13,011 nucleotides of DNA. Origin: JAJPJQ01 sp036522615. Lineage in GTDB: Bacteria; Desulfobacterota; Binatia; UBA9968. Location: positions 1-13,011 of the forward strand of contig DATDFN010000120.1 of the NCBI GenBank assembly GCA_036522615.1, given 5' to 3'. Positions 5,562-12,174 of the stretch are shown here, piece after piece; positions within the stretch are counted from its first letter, which is position 1; each line of letters opens with the position of its first letter. Made by a program: the position numbers and the translations under genes. The notes beneath the pieces are model-generated. The model made no database searches, was not told where the DNA came from, and was given only the letters and a program-made list of their open reading frames with translations.

Positions 5562-6403
5562 TGCCGCCCATCAAGCAGATTTTCGCCCGCACCGACCGGC
5601 TGAACGGGGCGCAGAAGAGGCTCGGCCGCTATCTGCAGAACGACAGCTCGGCGCTGCTCGTCTCGAATGTGAGCGACCTCGCCAATGCCGTCGGCGTGAG
5701 CAAGGCGACGGTCGTCCGCTTTGCGAAAAGCCTCGGCTACAAGGGATTTCCGGAGTTCAAGCGTGACATCCAAAAAGAGATGCGGCGCCAGCTCCGCGCC
5801 TCCTCGCGGATGGAGCAGACCTTCGCCGAGCTCGGCAACGACGAGAACATTTTCGCCAAGCTCATCAAACGCGACATCGAGCTGCTGCAGGAGACGCTGC
5901 AGGCCGTCGCGCTGCCGGATTTTCACAAGGCGGTGGAGATTATCTGGCGCGCGCGCAAGGTCTACATCATCGGCCTCAACGCCTCGATGGCACTCGCGTA
6001 TTTGCTCCACTTCCGGCTCGTGCGCGTCAAGAAAGAGGCACACTGGGTCTTTTTGACCGGCGGCACGTCGCTGCTCGAGCAGCTCGCGTTCATGGAGCGC
6101 GACGACGTGCTGATCGCGATCGACTTCGTGAACGTGCCGCGCGAGGTCCAGACCGCGCTGCATTACGCCAAGAAAGTCGGCGCGCCGATCCTCGGCATTA
6201 CGGATTTTCCGAGCTCGCCGATCGCCAAGGCCGCGGACGTCTGTCTCTATGCGAAGCGCGGTCTGCACAGCACGGTGAATTCGCTCACGCCGGCGTTCTC
6301 GCTCGTGAACGCGCTCGCGATCGCGGTGGCATGGACGAAGAAGGGCGATTCCATCAAGGCATTAAACGATCTCGACCAGCTCTTGGAAGGATACGGGACT
6401 TAA
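5561..6403 (+). CDS. RpiR/MurR-type transcriptional regulator (HTH plus SIS domain)
   Basis: 280 aa. The N-terminal HTH_6 domain (1-77) has the family signature: VSDLANAVGVSKATVVRFAK followed by LGYKGFPEFK. A SIS sensor domain covers about 125-255, with IIGLNASMALAYLL as its first loop and GAPILGITDFPSSPIAKAAD near the end. RpiR proteins usually sense phosphosugars through an SxSGxTxE loop; here the equivalent stretch is DFVNVPRE (188-195), so the usual ligand contacts are missing while S142 of the first loop is kept. The ligand is therefore probably a non-sugar metabolite of the pathway encoded next to it. The start at 5561 gives the normal family N-terminus but has no Shine-Dalgarno. It is followed after 17 nt by the first LLM gene and is divergent to the cupin gene, so it is the likely local regulator of both units. 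Confidence 0.92.
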   Translation: MPPIKQIFARTDRLNGAQKRLGRYLQNDSSALLVSNVSDLANAVGVSKATVVRFAKSLGYKGFPEFKRDIQKEMRRQLRASSRMEQTFAELGNDENIFAKLIKRDIELLQETLQAVALPDFHKAVEIIWRARKVYIIGLNASMALAYLLHFRLVRVKKEAHWVFLTGGTSLLEQLAFMERDDVLIAIDFVNVPREVQTALHYAKKVGAPILGITDFPSSPIAKAADVCLYAKRGLHSTVNSLTPAFSLVNALAIAVAWTKKGDSIKALNDLDQLLEGYGT

Positions 6404-6420
6404 TCTAAAGGAGAATATTC

Positions 6421-7416
6421 ATGGCGACAAAATTGAAATTCGGCCTGCTGCTGCCCCATTTTTGCGAGTACGGCTCGGCCGAAAGCTGCATCGAAGGCTC
6501 TAAAAAGGCCGAGGCCTACGGCTTCGATTCCGTCTGGGTCAGAGACCACCTGGTCTTCGAGCCCCACGGGATGGAGGGCGAAGACAACACGCACATCGAG
6601 GGCACGCTGATCCTCGCGGCCATCGCAGCGGTCTGCAAAAAACTGACGCTCGGCACCGGCACGATGATCTCGCACCGCAGCCCGATCCATCTCGCCCAGA
6701 CGATGGCGGGCCTCAGCACGCTGTGCGAGAACATTATCATGGGGCTCGGCCTCGGCACGTTCCCGCACGAGTTCGAGGCGGCGGGCTACAAGAAAGTAAC
6801 CCTGCAGGATCGCGCCAATATCGCCAAGGTCAACGCGCTGCTCTGCCGGCGCTTCTGGTCCGGCGAGAAGGTCAGCTATCAAGACGAGTACTACGACTTC
6901 AAGGATGTCGAGCTGAAGCCTACGCCGAAGAAAAAAATCCCGATTTGGTACGGCGGCGGCACGCCGGCGTCCGTCCGCCGCGCGGCGGATTACTGCGACG
7001 GCTGGATGCCCGGTCGTATCCCGACGGCCACCTTCAATAAAATGGTCAAATACCTCGAGGAGCAGTGCAAGCTCGCCGGCCGCCCGATGGTGACGACCGG
7101 CGCGATCCCGATCACCAGCCTCGACAAGAACCGCGACGTCGCGCTCAGCAAAGTCAACGTCAAGGGGCTGATCAACGAAGGCAACGCCCCGAGCAAGAAG
7201 ACCTGGGTCAAGCCGAAGTCCGGCACGTTCTCCACGGTTGAGGACATCGAGGGGCTGCTCATGGCGGGAACTCCGGCGGACATCGCCCGCGACACTAAAC
7301 GTTACGAGGAAGCGGGACTGAACCACATCGTTTTCGATCTCCGCTTTCGCTACGCCGACTGGTACCAGCAGATCGATCTGCTGGGCCAGGAAGTTCTGCC
7401 CAAAGTCCGGGCGTAA
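6421..7416 (+). CDS. LLM-class flavin (FMN or F420)-dependent oxidoreductase, first copy
   Basis: 331 aa, one TIM-barrel domain of the bacterial luciferase-like monooxygenase family. Family features in order: LKFGLLLPHF at the N-terminus, AEAYGFDSVWVRDHL (30-44), KLTLGTGTMISHRSPIHLAQ (74-93), the phosphate-binding GLGLGT (108-113), IPIWYGGGTPASVRRAADYC (173-192), and AGTPADIARDTKRYEEAGL near the end. These proteins use F420 for two-electron redox or reduced FMN plus oxygen for monooxygenation; which applies cannot be read here. Residues about 246-275 form a Lys/Pro-rich insertion before the C-terminal helices. A strong AAAGGAG (6407-6413) lies 7 nt upstream. It is about 70 codons' distance from simple identity with the second copy in the same operon: both are family members but clearly divergent in loops, which argues for different steps or substrates rather than redundancy. 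No reductase partner is visible in the window. Confidence 0.9.
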   Translation: MATKLKFGLLLPHFCEYGSAESCIEGSKKAEAYGFDSVWVRDHLVFEPHGMEGEDNTHIEGTLILAAIAAVCKKLTLGTGTMISHRSPIHLAQTMAGLSTLCENIIMGLGLGTFPHEFEAAGYKKVTLQDRANIAKVNALLCRRFWSGEKVSYQDEYYDFKDVELKPTPKKKIPIWYGGGTPASVRRAADYCDGWMPGRIPTATFNKMVKYLEEQCKLAGRPMVTTGAIPITSLDKNRDVALSKVNVKGLINEGNAPSKKTWVKPKSGTFSTVEDIEGLLMAGTPADIARDTKRYEEAGLNHIVFDLRFRYADWYQQIDLLGQEVLPKVRA

Positions 7417-7431
7417 GGGAAGGAACTCGCC

Positions 7432-8349
7432 ATGCGCACCGAGAAGGTCTCTTTCTACAGCGAAGGCGTAAAAATCGCCGGGGACGTTTACCTGCCGGAC
7501 CGCGATGACGGCAAGCCTTGGCCGGGTATCGTTCAGGGCCCAGGCTTTCTGGGCCTTAAGGACGCGAAGCATTACGCGTTGATGTTCGAAAAGCTCTGCG
7601 CGGCCGGCTACGCCTGCCTCTGCTTCGATTACCGCGGCTGGGGCGCGAGTGAGGGCGACAAGCGCGGCTGGGTCATGCCGACTTGGCAGGTCGAGGACAT
7701 CCGCAACGCGATCAGCTACATGCAGACGCGCAAAGACGTCGACCCGAACCGCATCGCCACTTACGGCTCGGGCGGCACCGGCGGCGGCAACGCCGTCTAC
7801 GTCGCGGCGATCGATGAGCGCGTCAAATGCACGGTCTGCTATCTCGGCGTCAGCAACGGCCGGGACTGGCTCCACTCGATGCGCCGCGAGTACGAGTGGG
7901 TGGATTATCTGAAGCGCATCCAGGAAGACCGCAAGAAGCGCGCGCTTGAGGGCGCGGGCGAGCTGGTCAGCGCGCGCGAAGAGATCATGATCGCGACGCC
8001 CGAGCGCAAGACGACCACCATCAAAAAAGAAGTCGCCGACAAGATTCCCGACATGATGCCGCTCCAGTGCGCGGAGGCGATCATCGAATACAGTCCCGAG
8101 TCCGTCGTTCACCGTATCGCGCCGCGCGGCGCACTGTTCGTAGCCGTCGAGAATGATGCCGTCACTCCCGAGGAGCAGTCGATACGCCTCTACGACCTCG
8201 CCGGCGAGCCCAAAAAGCTCGTGATCTTCCGCCAGACGACGCACTACGGCATTTATAACGATTACTTCAACGAGGTCGCCGCCAACGTCGTCGACTGGTA
8301 CAATCAACATCTGAAGTACCACAAGATCGCCGTCACGCAGCAAGGCTAG
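7432..8349 (+). CDS. alpha/beta hydrolase-fold protein with atypical nucleophile elbow
   Basis: 305 aa, resembling the dienelactone hydrolase / X-Pro dipeptidyl-peptidase-like group: N-terminal strands with GDVYLP, an oxyanion region PGIVQGPGFLGLKD (31-44), FDYRGWGASEG (65-75), and a helical cap at about 140-215. The elbow after strand 5 reads RIATYGSGGTGGGNAVY (107-123) rather than the usual GxSxG. If aligned on the glycines the nucleophile position is Gly115; if S113 is the nucleophile, the residue two before it is Tyr. The other triad members look intact: D242 (VENDAVTPEEQ) and H271 (TTHYGIY). It may hydrolyse an ester, amide or C-C bond with a shifted serine, or may be a non-hydrolytic member. 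GGGAAGGA (7417-7424) precedes the ATG. It sits between two LLM genes, so it probably acts on a product of one of them. Confidence 0.85.
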   Translation: MRTEKVSFYSEGVKIAGDVYLPDRDDGKPWPGIVQGPGFLGLKDAKHYALMFEKLCAAGYACLCFDYRGWGASEGDKRGWVMPTWQVEDIRNAISYMQTRKDVDPNRIATYGSGGTGGGNAVYVAAIDERVKCTVCYLGVSNGRDWLHSMRREYEWVDYLKRIQEDRKKRALEGAGELVSAREEIMIATPERKTTTIKKEVADKIPDMMPLQCAEAIIEYSPESVVHRIAPRGALFVAVENDAVTPEEQSIRLYDLAGEPKKLVIFRQTTHYGIYNDYFNEVAANVVDWYNQHLKYHKIAVTQQG

Positions 8350-8357
8350 GAGTTTCC

Positions 8358-9380
8358 ATGCATAAGATCCAATTCGGCGTGCGCGTGCCCAACTCGGGTC
8401 CGCTCTCAAGCATCGACAACATCGTCAAAGCGGCGAAGCAGGCCGAGGAACTGGGCTTCGACTCGATCTGGGTGCACGACCACGTCGTCTGGAGCTCGGA
8501 GATGCACAAGCATCATATCTCCTCCGGCGCCGCCGAGGCGCTCGCCGACGATCAGGAGGCCAATTTCTTCGAGGCAACGACGATGCTCTCGTATCTCGCC
8601 GCCGAGACGAAGAAGATCACGCTCGGCGTCGCCTGTCTCGTCATGCCCTGCCGCAATCCCATCTATGCCGCCAAGCAGTACTCGACGCTCGACTGGCTGG
8701 CCAAAGGCCGCCTTGTCGTCGGCGTCGGCCTGGGATCGAAAGCGACGCGCGAGTCGGACGAGTTCGGCGTCTTCGGGGTCTCTTACGACCGGCGCGGCGA
8801 CCGCACCGACGAGTATATCGAGGCGATGAAAGCAGTCTGGACACAGCCGCTCGCCGCGTACAAAGGCGAATTCATCCAATTCAAGGACGCGGAGGTTTTC
8901 CCCAAACCGTATCAAAAACCGCACCCGCCGGTCTGGGTCGGCGGCTGGATGAAGCTCGCCGCCAAGCGCGCCGGGCGCTACGGCGAGGGGTGGATTCCCG
9001 GTTGGCTCTCCCCCTCCGAGATGAAGGTCGGCTGCGGGATTCTCGCCGAAGCGGCGCGCGAGAAAGGGCGCGATCCCAAAAAAATCACGATCGCGGTCGA
9101 GAAGCTCGCGACGATCGCGAAGACGCGCGACGAGGGGCTCAACCTCGCGATGCCGACGCTCAAGACCTCAAGCGAGAGCTACGAGCGCGACATCAACAGC
9201 ATGCAGTTCGCGCTCGACCGCCACATCTTCGGCTCGGTCAGCGACGTGCGCAAGCGCATCGACGAGTTCGTCGAGGCGGGCGTGCAGCACTTCGAGCTCA
9301 AGATCATTTACCCGACGATCGACAGCCTAATCCGGCAGATGACTCTCTGGTCAGAGGAGATCTTACCCCACTATGACTGA
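8358..9380 (+). CDS. LLM-class flavin (FMN or F420)-dependent oxidoreductase, second copy
   Basis: 340 aa, luciferase-like TIM barrel. Motifs in order: IQFGVRVPNSGPL, AEELGFDSIWVHDHV (29-43), KITLGVACLVMPCRNPIYAA (86-105), LDWLAKGRLVVGVGLGSK (111-128), PPVWVGGWMKLAAKRAGRYG (190-209) and a C-terminal FVEAGVQHFELKI (304-316). The CRNP segment takes the place of the RSP segment of the first copy, and about 25 extra residues (45-71, His/Ala-rich) follow the DHV motif. The Shine-Dalgarno TAGGAG (8347-8352) overlaps the stop codon of the hydrolase gene, and the 3' end overlaps the iron-sulfur subunit gene by 8 nt, so this gene is translationally tied to both neighbours. The cofactor and substrate are not decided by the sequence. 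Retention of two different LLM proteins flanking a hydrolase suggests consecutive oxidation steps or substrates. Confidence 0.9.
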   Translation: MHKIQFGVRVPNSGPLSSIDNIVKAAKQAEELGFDSIWVHDHVVWSSEMHKHHISSGAAEALADDQEANFFEATTMLSYLAAETKKITLGVACLVMPCRNPIYAAKQYSTLDWLAKGRLVVGVGLGSKATRESDEFGVFGVSYDRRGDRTDEYIEAMKAVWTQPLAAYKGEFIQFKDAEVFPKPYQKPHPPVWVGGWMKLAAKRAGRYGEGWIPGWLSPSEMKVGCGILAEAAREKGRDPKKITIAVEKLATIAKTRDEGLNLAMPTLKTSSESYERDINSMQFALDRHIFGSVSDVRKRIDEFVEAGVQHFELKIIYPTIDSLIRQMTLWSEEILPHYD

Positions 9381-9873
9381 CGTCAAACAAATTCTAAATT
9401 TGAAGTTCACCTTGAACGGCAAAGCCGTCGAGGTCGATTGCGAAGCGGAGGAGACGCTCGCCGAAGTCCTGCGCGACCGGCTGAACCTCACGGGCACGAA
9501 AATTTCGTGCGAGGTCCAGGTCTGCGGCGCGTGCACGGTGCTTGTCGACGGTCTCCCCGTCAGCTCGTGCACTCTGCTCGCGTACGAAGCGCGCGGAAAG
9601 AACGTCACTTCGATCGAAGGGCTGGCGAAACCCGACGGCACGCTGCATCCGATCCAGCAGGCCTTCATCGACGAGTTCGCCTTCCAGTGCGGCTTCTGCA
9701 CGCCGGGAATGATTCTGGCCGCCAAGGCGCTGCTCGACGAAAATCCCAAGCCGTCGCGCGACGAGATCGTCCACTTCATGGACGGCAACATCTGCCGCTG
9801 CACCGGCTATGTGCCGATCGTCCGTGCGATCCAGAAAGTCGCCGGCACGCTGGAGACCAAGCACCACAAGTAA
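9373..9873 (+). CDS. [2Fe-2S] small subunit of a xanthine-dehydrogenase-family hydroxylase
   Basis: 166 aa, full length for the small (CoxS/HcrC-like) subunit. The ferredoxin-like N-terminal domain has the plant-type cluster ligands C46, C51, C54 and C66 (CEVQVCGACTVLVDG then SSC). The helical C-terminal domain has the second cluster: C106 and C109 (QCGFCTPGM), then C141 and C143 (ICRCTGY). All eight ligands are present, so the electron path from the molybdenum site to FAD should be functional. It has no signal peptide. A GAGGAG (9354-9359) lies 13 nt before the ATG, inside the end of the preceding LLM gene, and the two reading frames overlap by 8 nt. The stop is 10 nt before the preferred start of the large subunit. 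It acts as a complex with the two genes that follow. Confidence 0.95.
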   Translation: MTDVKQILNLKFTLNGKAVEVDCEAEETLAEVLRDRLNLTGTKISCEVQVCGACTVLVDGLPVSSCTLLAYEARGKNVTSIEGLAKPDGTLHPIQQAFIDEFAFQCGFCTPGMILAAKALLDENPKPSRDEIVHFMDGNICRCTGYVPIVRAIQKVAGTLETKHHK

Positions 9874-9883
9874 AAGCAAAGAC

Positions 9884-12169
9884 ATGCAACAAGAGAAGAA
9901 GAAGGGTGAGTTTCAGATCGTCAACCATCCCGTTCCGCGCCGCGACGGCCGCGCGAAGGTGACCGGCCGCGCCACCTATGTCAGCGACGTCAAACTTGTC
10001 GGCATGGGCTGGGCGAAAGTTTTGCGCAGTCCGTACCCGCACGCGAAAATCGTCTCGATCGACACGTCCAAGGCTGCGGCGCGCCCGGGCGTCTACGGCG
10101 TGCTCACCGGAAACGATCTCGAAGGCATCAATCCCTACTACGGCCACGCCGTCAAAGACCACCCGCTGCTTGCGATCGGTAAAGTCCGCTACATCGGCGA
10201 GCCGGTGGCCGCCGTCGTCGCGGTCGATGAGCGCACCGCCTTCGAGGCGCTGGAATTCATCGAGGTCAAATACGAAGAGCTGAAGCCGGTCTTGACGCCG
10301 GAAGAAGCGATGGCAAAGGACGCGCCGGTCCTGCACGACCGCGTATTCGAGGCCGGCGCGCTGCGCGGTTTCGAAGGCGACACAACCGCCGGCAAAGGCG
10401 GCAACGTTTGTCAGGAACACCACATCAAGTGGGGCAACGTCGAGGAAGCTTTCAAGAAAGCCGCTGCGGTCATCGAGGGCGAATATTATTTTCCGATGAC
10501 GTATGCCTATGCGATGGAGGCCTATGTCGCCATCGCCGACGTCAACGACAACGGCGTGACGGTCTACTCGTCGGCGCAGCATCCGTTCATGGTGCGTCAC
10601 GATTTGAAGGCGATCTTCAATCTGCCGGTGAGCCAGGTGCGGCTGATCGTGCCGTTCGTCGGCGGCGGCTACGGTAGCAAGTCGTACACGAAGATCGAGC
10701 CGCTCGCCGCCGCCTGCTCGTGGAAATTCAAGCGCCCCGTGAAGCTCCAGCTCACGATCGAAGAGGCGATGCTGACGACGCGGAGCGACGACGCCTACAC
10801 CTGGATGCGCACGGCGGTCGACGCCAGCGGAAAGATCATCGCGCGCCAGGCGCGGATTTACATGAACACGGGCGCCTACGCGGAGAACAGCCCGCTCGTC
10901 GTCGAGAAATCGACCAACCGCTGCGTCGGCCCTTACTCGATCCCCAACGTGCAGATCGATAATTATTCTTTCTACACCAACACGGTTCCCGCGAGCTCCT
11001 ACCGCGGTTTCGGCTGCGCGCAGGTGACGCTGCCGGGCGAATCGCAGATCGACGAGCTGGCAGCGAAGATCGGCAAGGACTCCTACGAGTTCCGCGTCAT
11101 GAACGCGGCCAAGCACGGCGAGGAGTTCTTCCCCAAGATGCGGCCGTTCGAAGGCTCGCTCAAGGAAGACCTCGACATCGCCGCCAAGGCGCTCCGTTGG
11201 AAAGAGCCGGCCCCGAAGGGGCATGCCAAAAGCATCGCCTGCTCGACCAGCGACGCGGGCGCCTATCCGCTGACCTCGACGGCGGTGCGCGTCCACGCCG
11301 ACGGATCGGTGACGATCCTCACCGGCAGCACCGAGCTGGGCCAGGGAAGTCACACGGTCCTGCCGCAGATCGCAGCGGAGGAGCTCGGCGTGCCGTTCGA
11401 TAGAGTCCACGTGATGTCTTCGGACACGGCGATCACGCCGTACGACCGCTCCACCGGCGCGAGCCGCACGACGACCCTAATGGGCAGCGCGATGGTCGAC
11501 GCCTGCCGCGAGGCGATCCAGCAGATGGTCGTCATGGCGGCCGACGTGATGAAAGTGAAAATCGAGCAGATCCAGGTCGTGCGCGGCGGCGTCCGCGTCG
11601 GCGAGATCCAGCTCGATTGGTCGCAGATCATCAGCAAATATTACGCGCTGCCCGACGGCGAGGTCATCGGCCGCGCCTACATCCGCAAGGCCGGCCGCTT
11701 CTCGCAAATCCCGGTTTTCTGGGAGACCGTCAGCACCGGCGTCGAGATCGCGATCGACGAGGAGACCGGCAAGATCGATGTCGAGAAGCTCGTCACGGTC
11801 GGCGATGTCGGTCTCGCGATCAACCCGGCGCTCGCCGAGGGACAGGACATCGGCGCGGCGACGATGGGCCTCGGCACGGGACTGTATGAAGAGCTCGTGT
11901 ACGAAGGCGCGCAGTTGATGAACGGTTCGATTCTGGAATACCGCCTGCCGCGCTTTAAGGACACCGCGAAAGAAATCGATCTCAATCTCGTCGAGAACCA
12001 GGACGGCGCCGGCCCTTACGGCGCGAAGGGCGGCGGCGAGGGATCGCTCAACTCGATGGCGGCGAACATCGCCAACGCGGTCGCGCGCGCGACCGGCGTG
12101 CGCATCCGCCACGCCCCGCTGACGCCCGAGCGGGTGTGGCGCGCGCTCAAAGAGCAGAAAGCGAAGTAA
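9884..12169 (+). CDS. molybdopterin-binding large subunit of a xanthine-dehydrogenase-family hydroxylase
   Basis: 761 aa from ATG 9884, normal for CoxL/HcrA-like subunits. The frame is open upstream to 9809, but that start would overlap the small subunit by 65 nt and add an unrelated Arg/Ser-rich stretch, so 9884 is chosen although its Shine-Dalgarno is weak. The aldehyde oxidase/xanthine dehydrogenase a/b hammerhead domain covers about 20-150. Mo-cofactor motifs follow: GGGYGSK (260-266), SYRGFGCAQ (372-380), TGSTELGQGSH (480-490) and GAKGGGEGSLNS (713-724), with E719 as the expected catalytic glutamate. The SYRGFG loop lacks the CSFR motif of form I CO dehydrogenase, so this is a hydroxylase of an aldehyde, N-heterocycle or aromatic CoA-ester type, not a CO dehydrogenase. 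The substrate cannot be named. Gene order is small-large-medium. No molybdenum insertion chaperone (XdhC/CoxF type) is in the window. Confidence 0.95.
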   Translation: MQQEKKKGEFQIVNHPVPRRDGRAKVTGRATYVSDVKLVGMGWAKVLRSPYPHAKIVSIDTSKAAARPGVYGVLTGNDLEGINPYYGHAVKDHPLLAIGKVRYIGEPVAAVVAVDERTAFEALEFIEVKYEELKPVLTPEEAMAKDAPVLHDRVFEAGALRGFEGDTTAGKGGNVCQEHHIKWGNVEEAFKKAAAVIEGEYYFPMTYAYAMEAYVAIADVNDNGVTVYSSAQHPFMVRHDLKAIFNLPVSQVRLIVPFVGGGYGSKSYTKIEPLAAACSWKFKRPVKLQLTIEEAMLTTRSDDAYTWMRTAVDASGKIIARQARIYMNTGAYAENSPLVVEKSTNRCVGPYSIPNVQIDNYSFYTNTVPASSYRGFGCAQVTLPGESQIDELAAKIGKDSYEFRVMNAAKHGEEFFPKMRPFEGSLKEDLDIAAKALRWKEPAPKGHAKSIACSTSDAGAYPLTSTAVRVHADGSVTILTGSTELGQGSHTVLPQIAAEELGVPFDRVHVMSSDTAITPYDRSTGASRTTTLMGSAMVDACREAIQQMVVMAADVMKVKIEQIQVVRGGVRVGEIQLDWSQIISKYYALPDGEVIGRAYIRKAGRFSQIPVFWETVSTGVEIAIDEETGKIDVEKLVTVGDVGLAINPALAEGQDIGAATMGLGTGLYEELVYEGAQLMNGSILEYRLPRFKDTAKEIDLNLVENQDGAGPYGAKGGGEGSLNSMAANIANAVARATGVRIRHAPLTPERVWRALKEQKAK

Positions 12170-12174
12170 ATCTT

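Noticed and set aside
6400..8409. 669-codon open frame on the minus strand opposite the first LLM and hydrolase genes
   Set aside because: It is antisense to two well-supported genes with clear family motifs; its translation is Arg/Asp/Val/Ala-rich low-complexity text with no recognisable domain, as expected from GC-rich third positions suppressing stops.
9809..9883. Upstream ATG at 9809 as start of the large molybdenum subunit
   Set aside because: It would overlap the small subunit by 65 nt and encode an Arg/Ser/Lys-rich extension unlike family N-termini; the start at 9884 fits the usual subunit spacing.
9776..11410. 544-codon minus-strand open frame opposite the molybdenum subunit
   Set aside because: Antisense to a gene with complete cofactor motifs; no domain features of its own.
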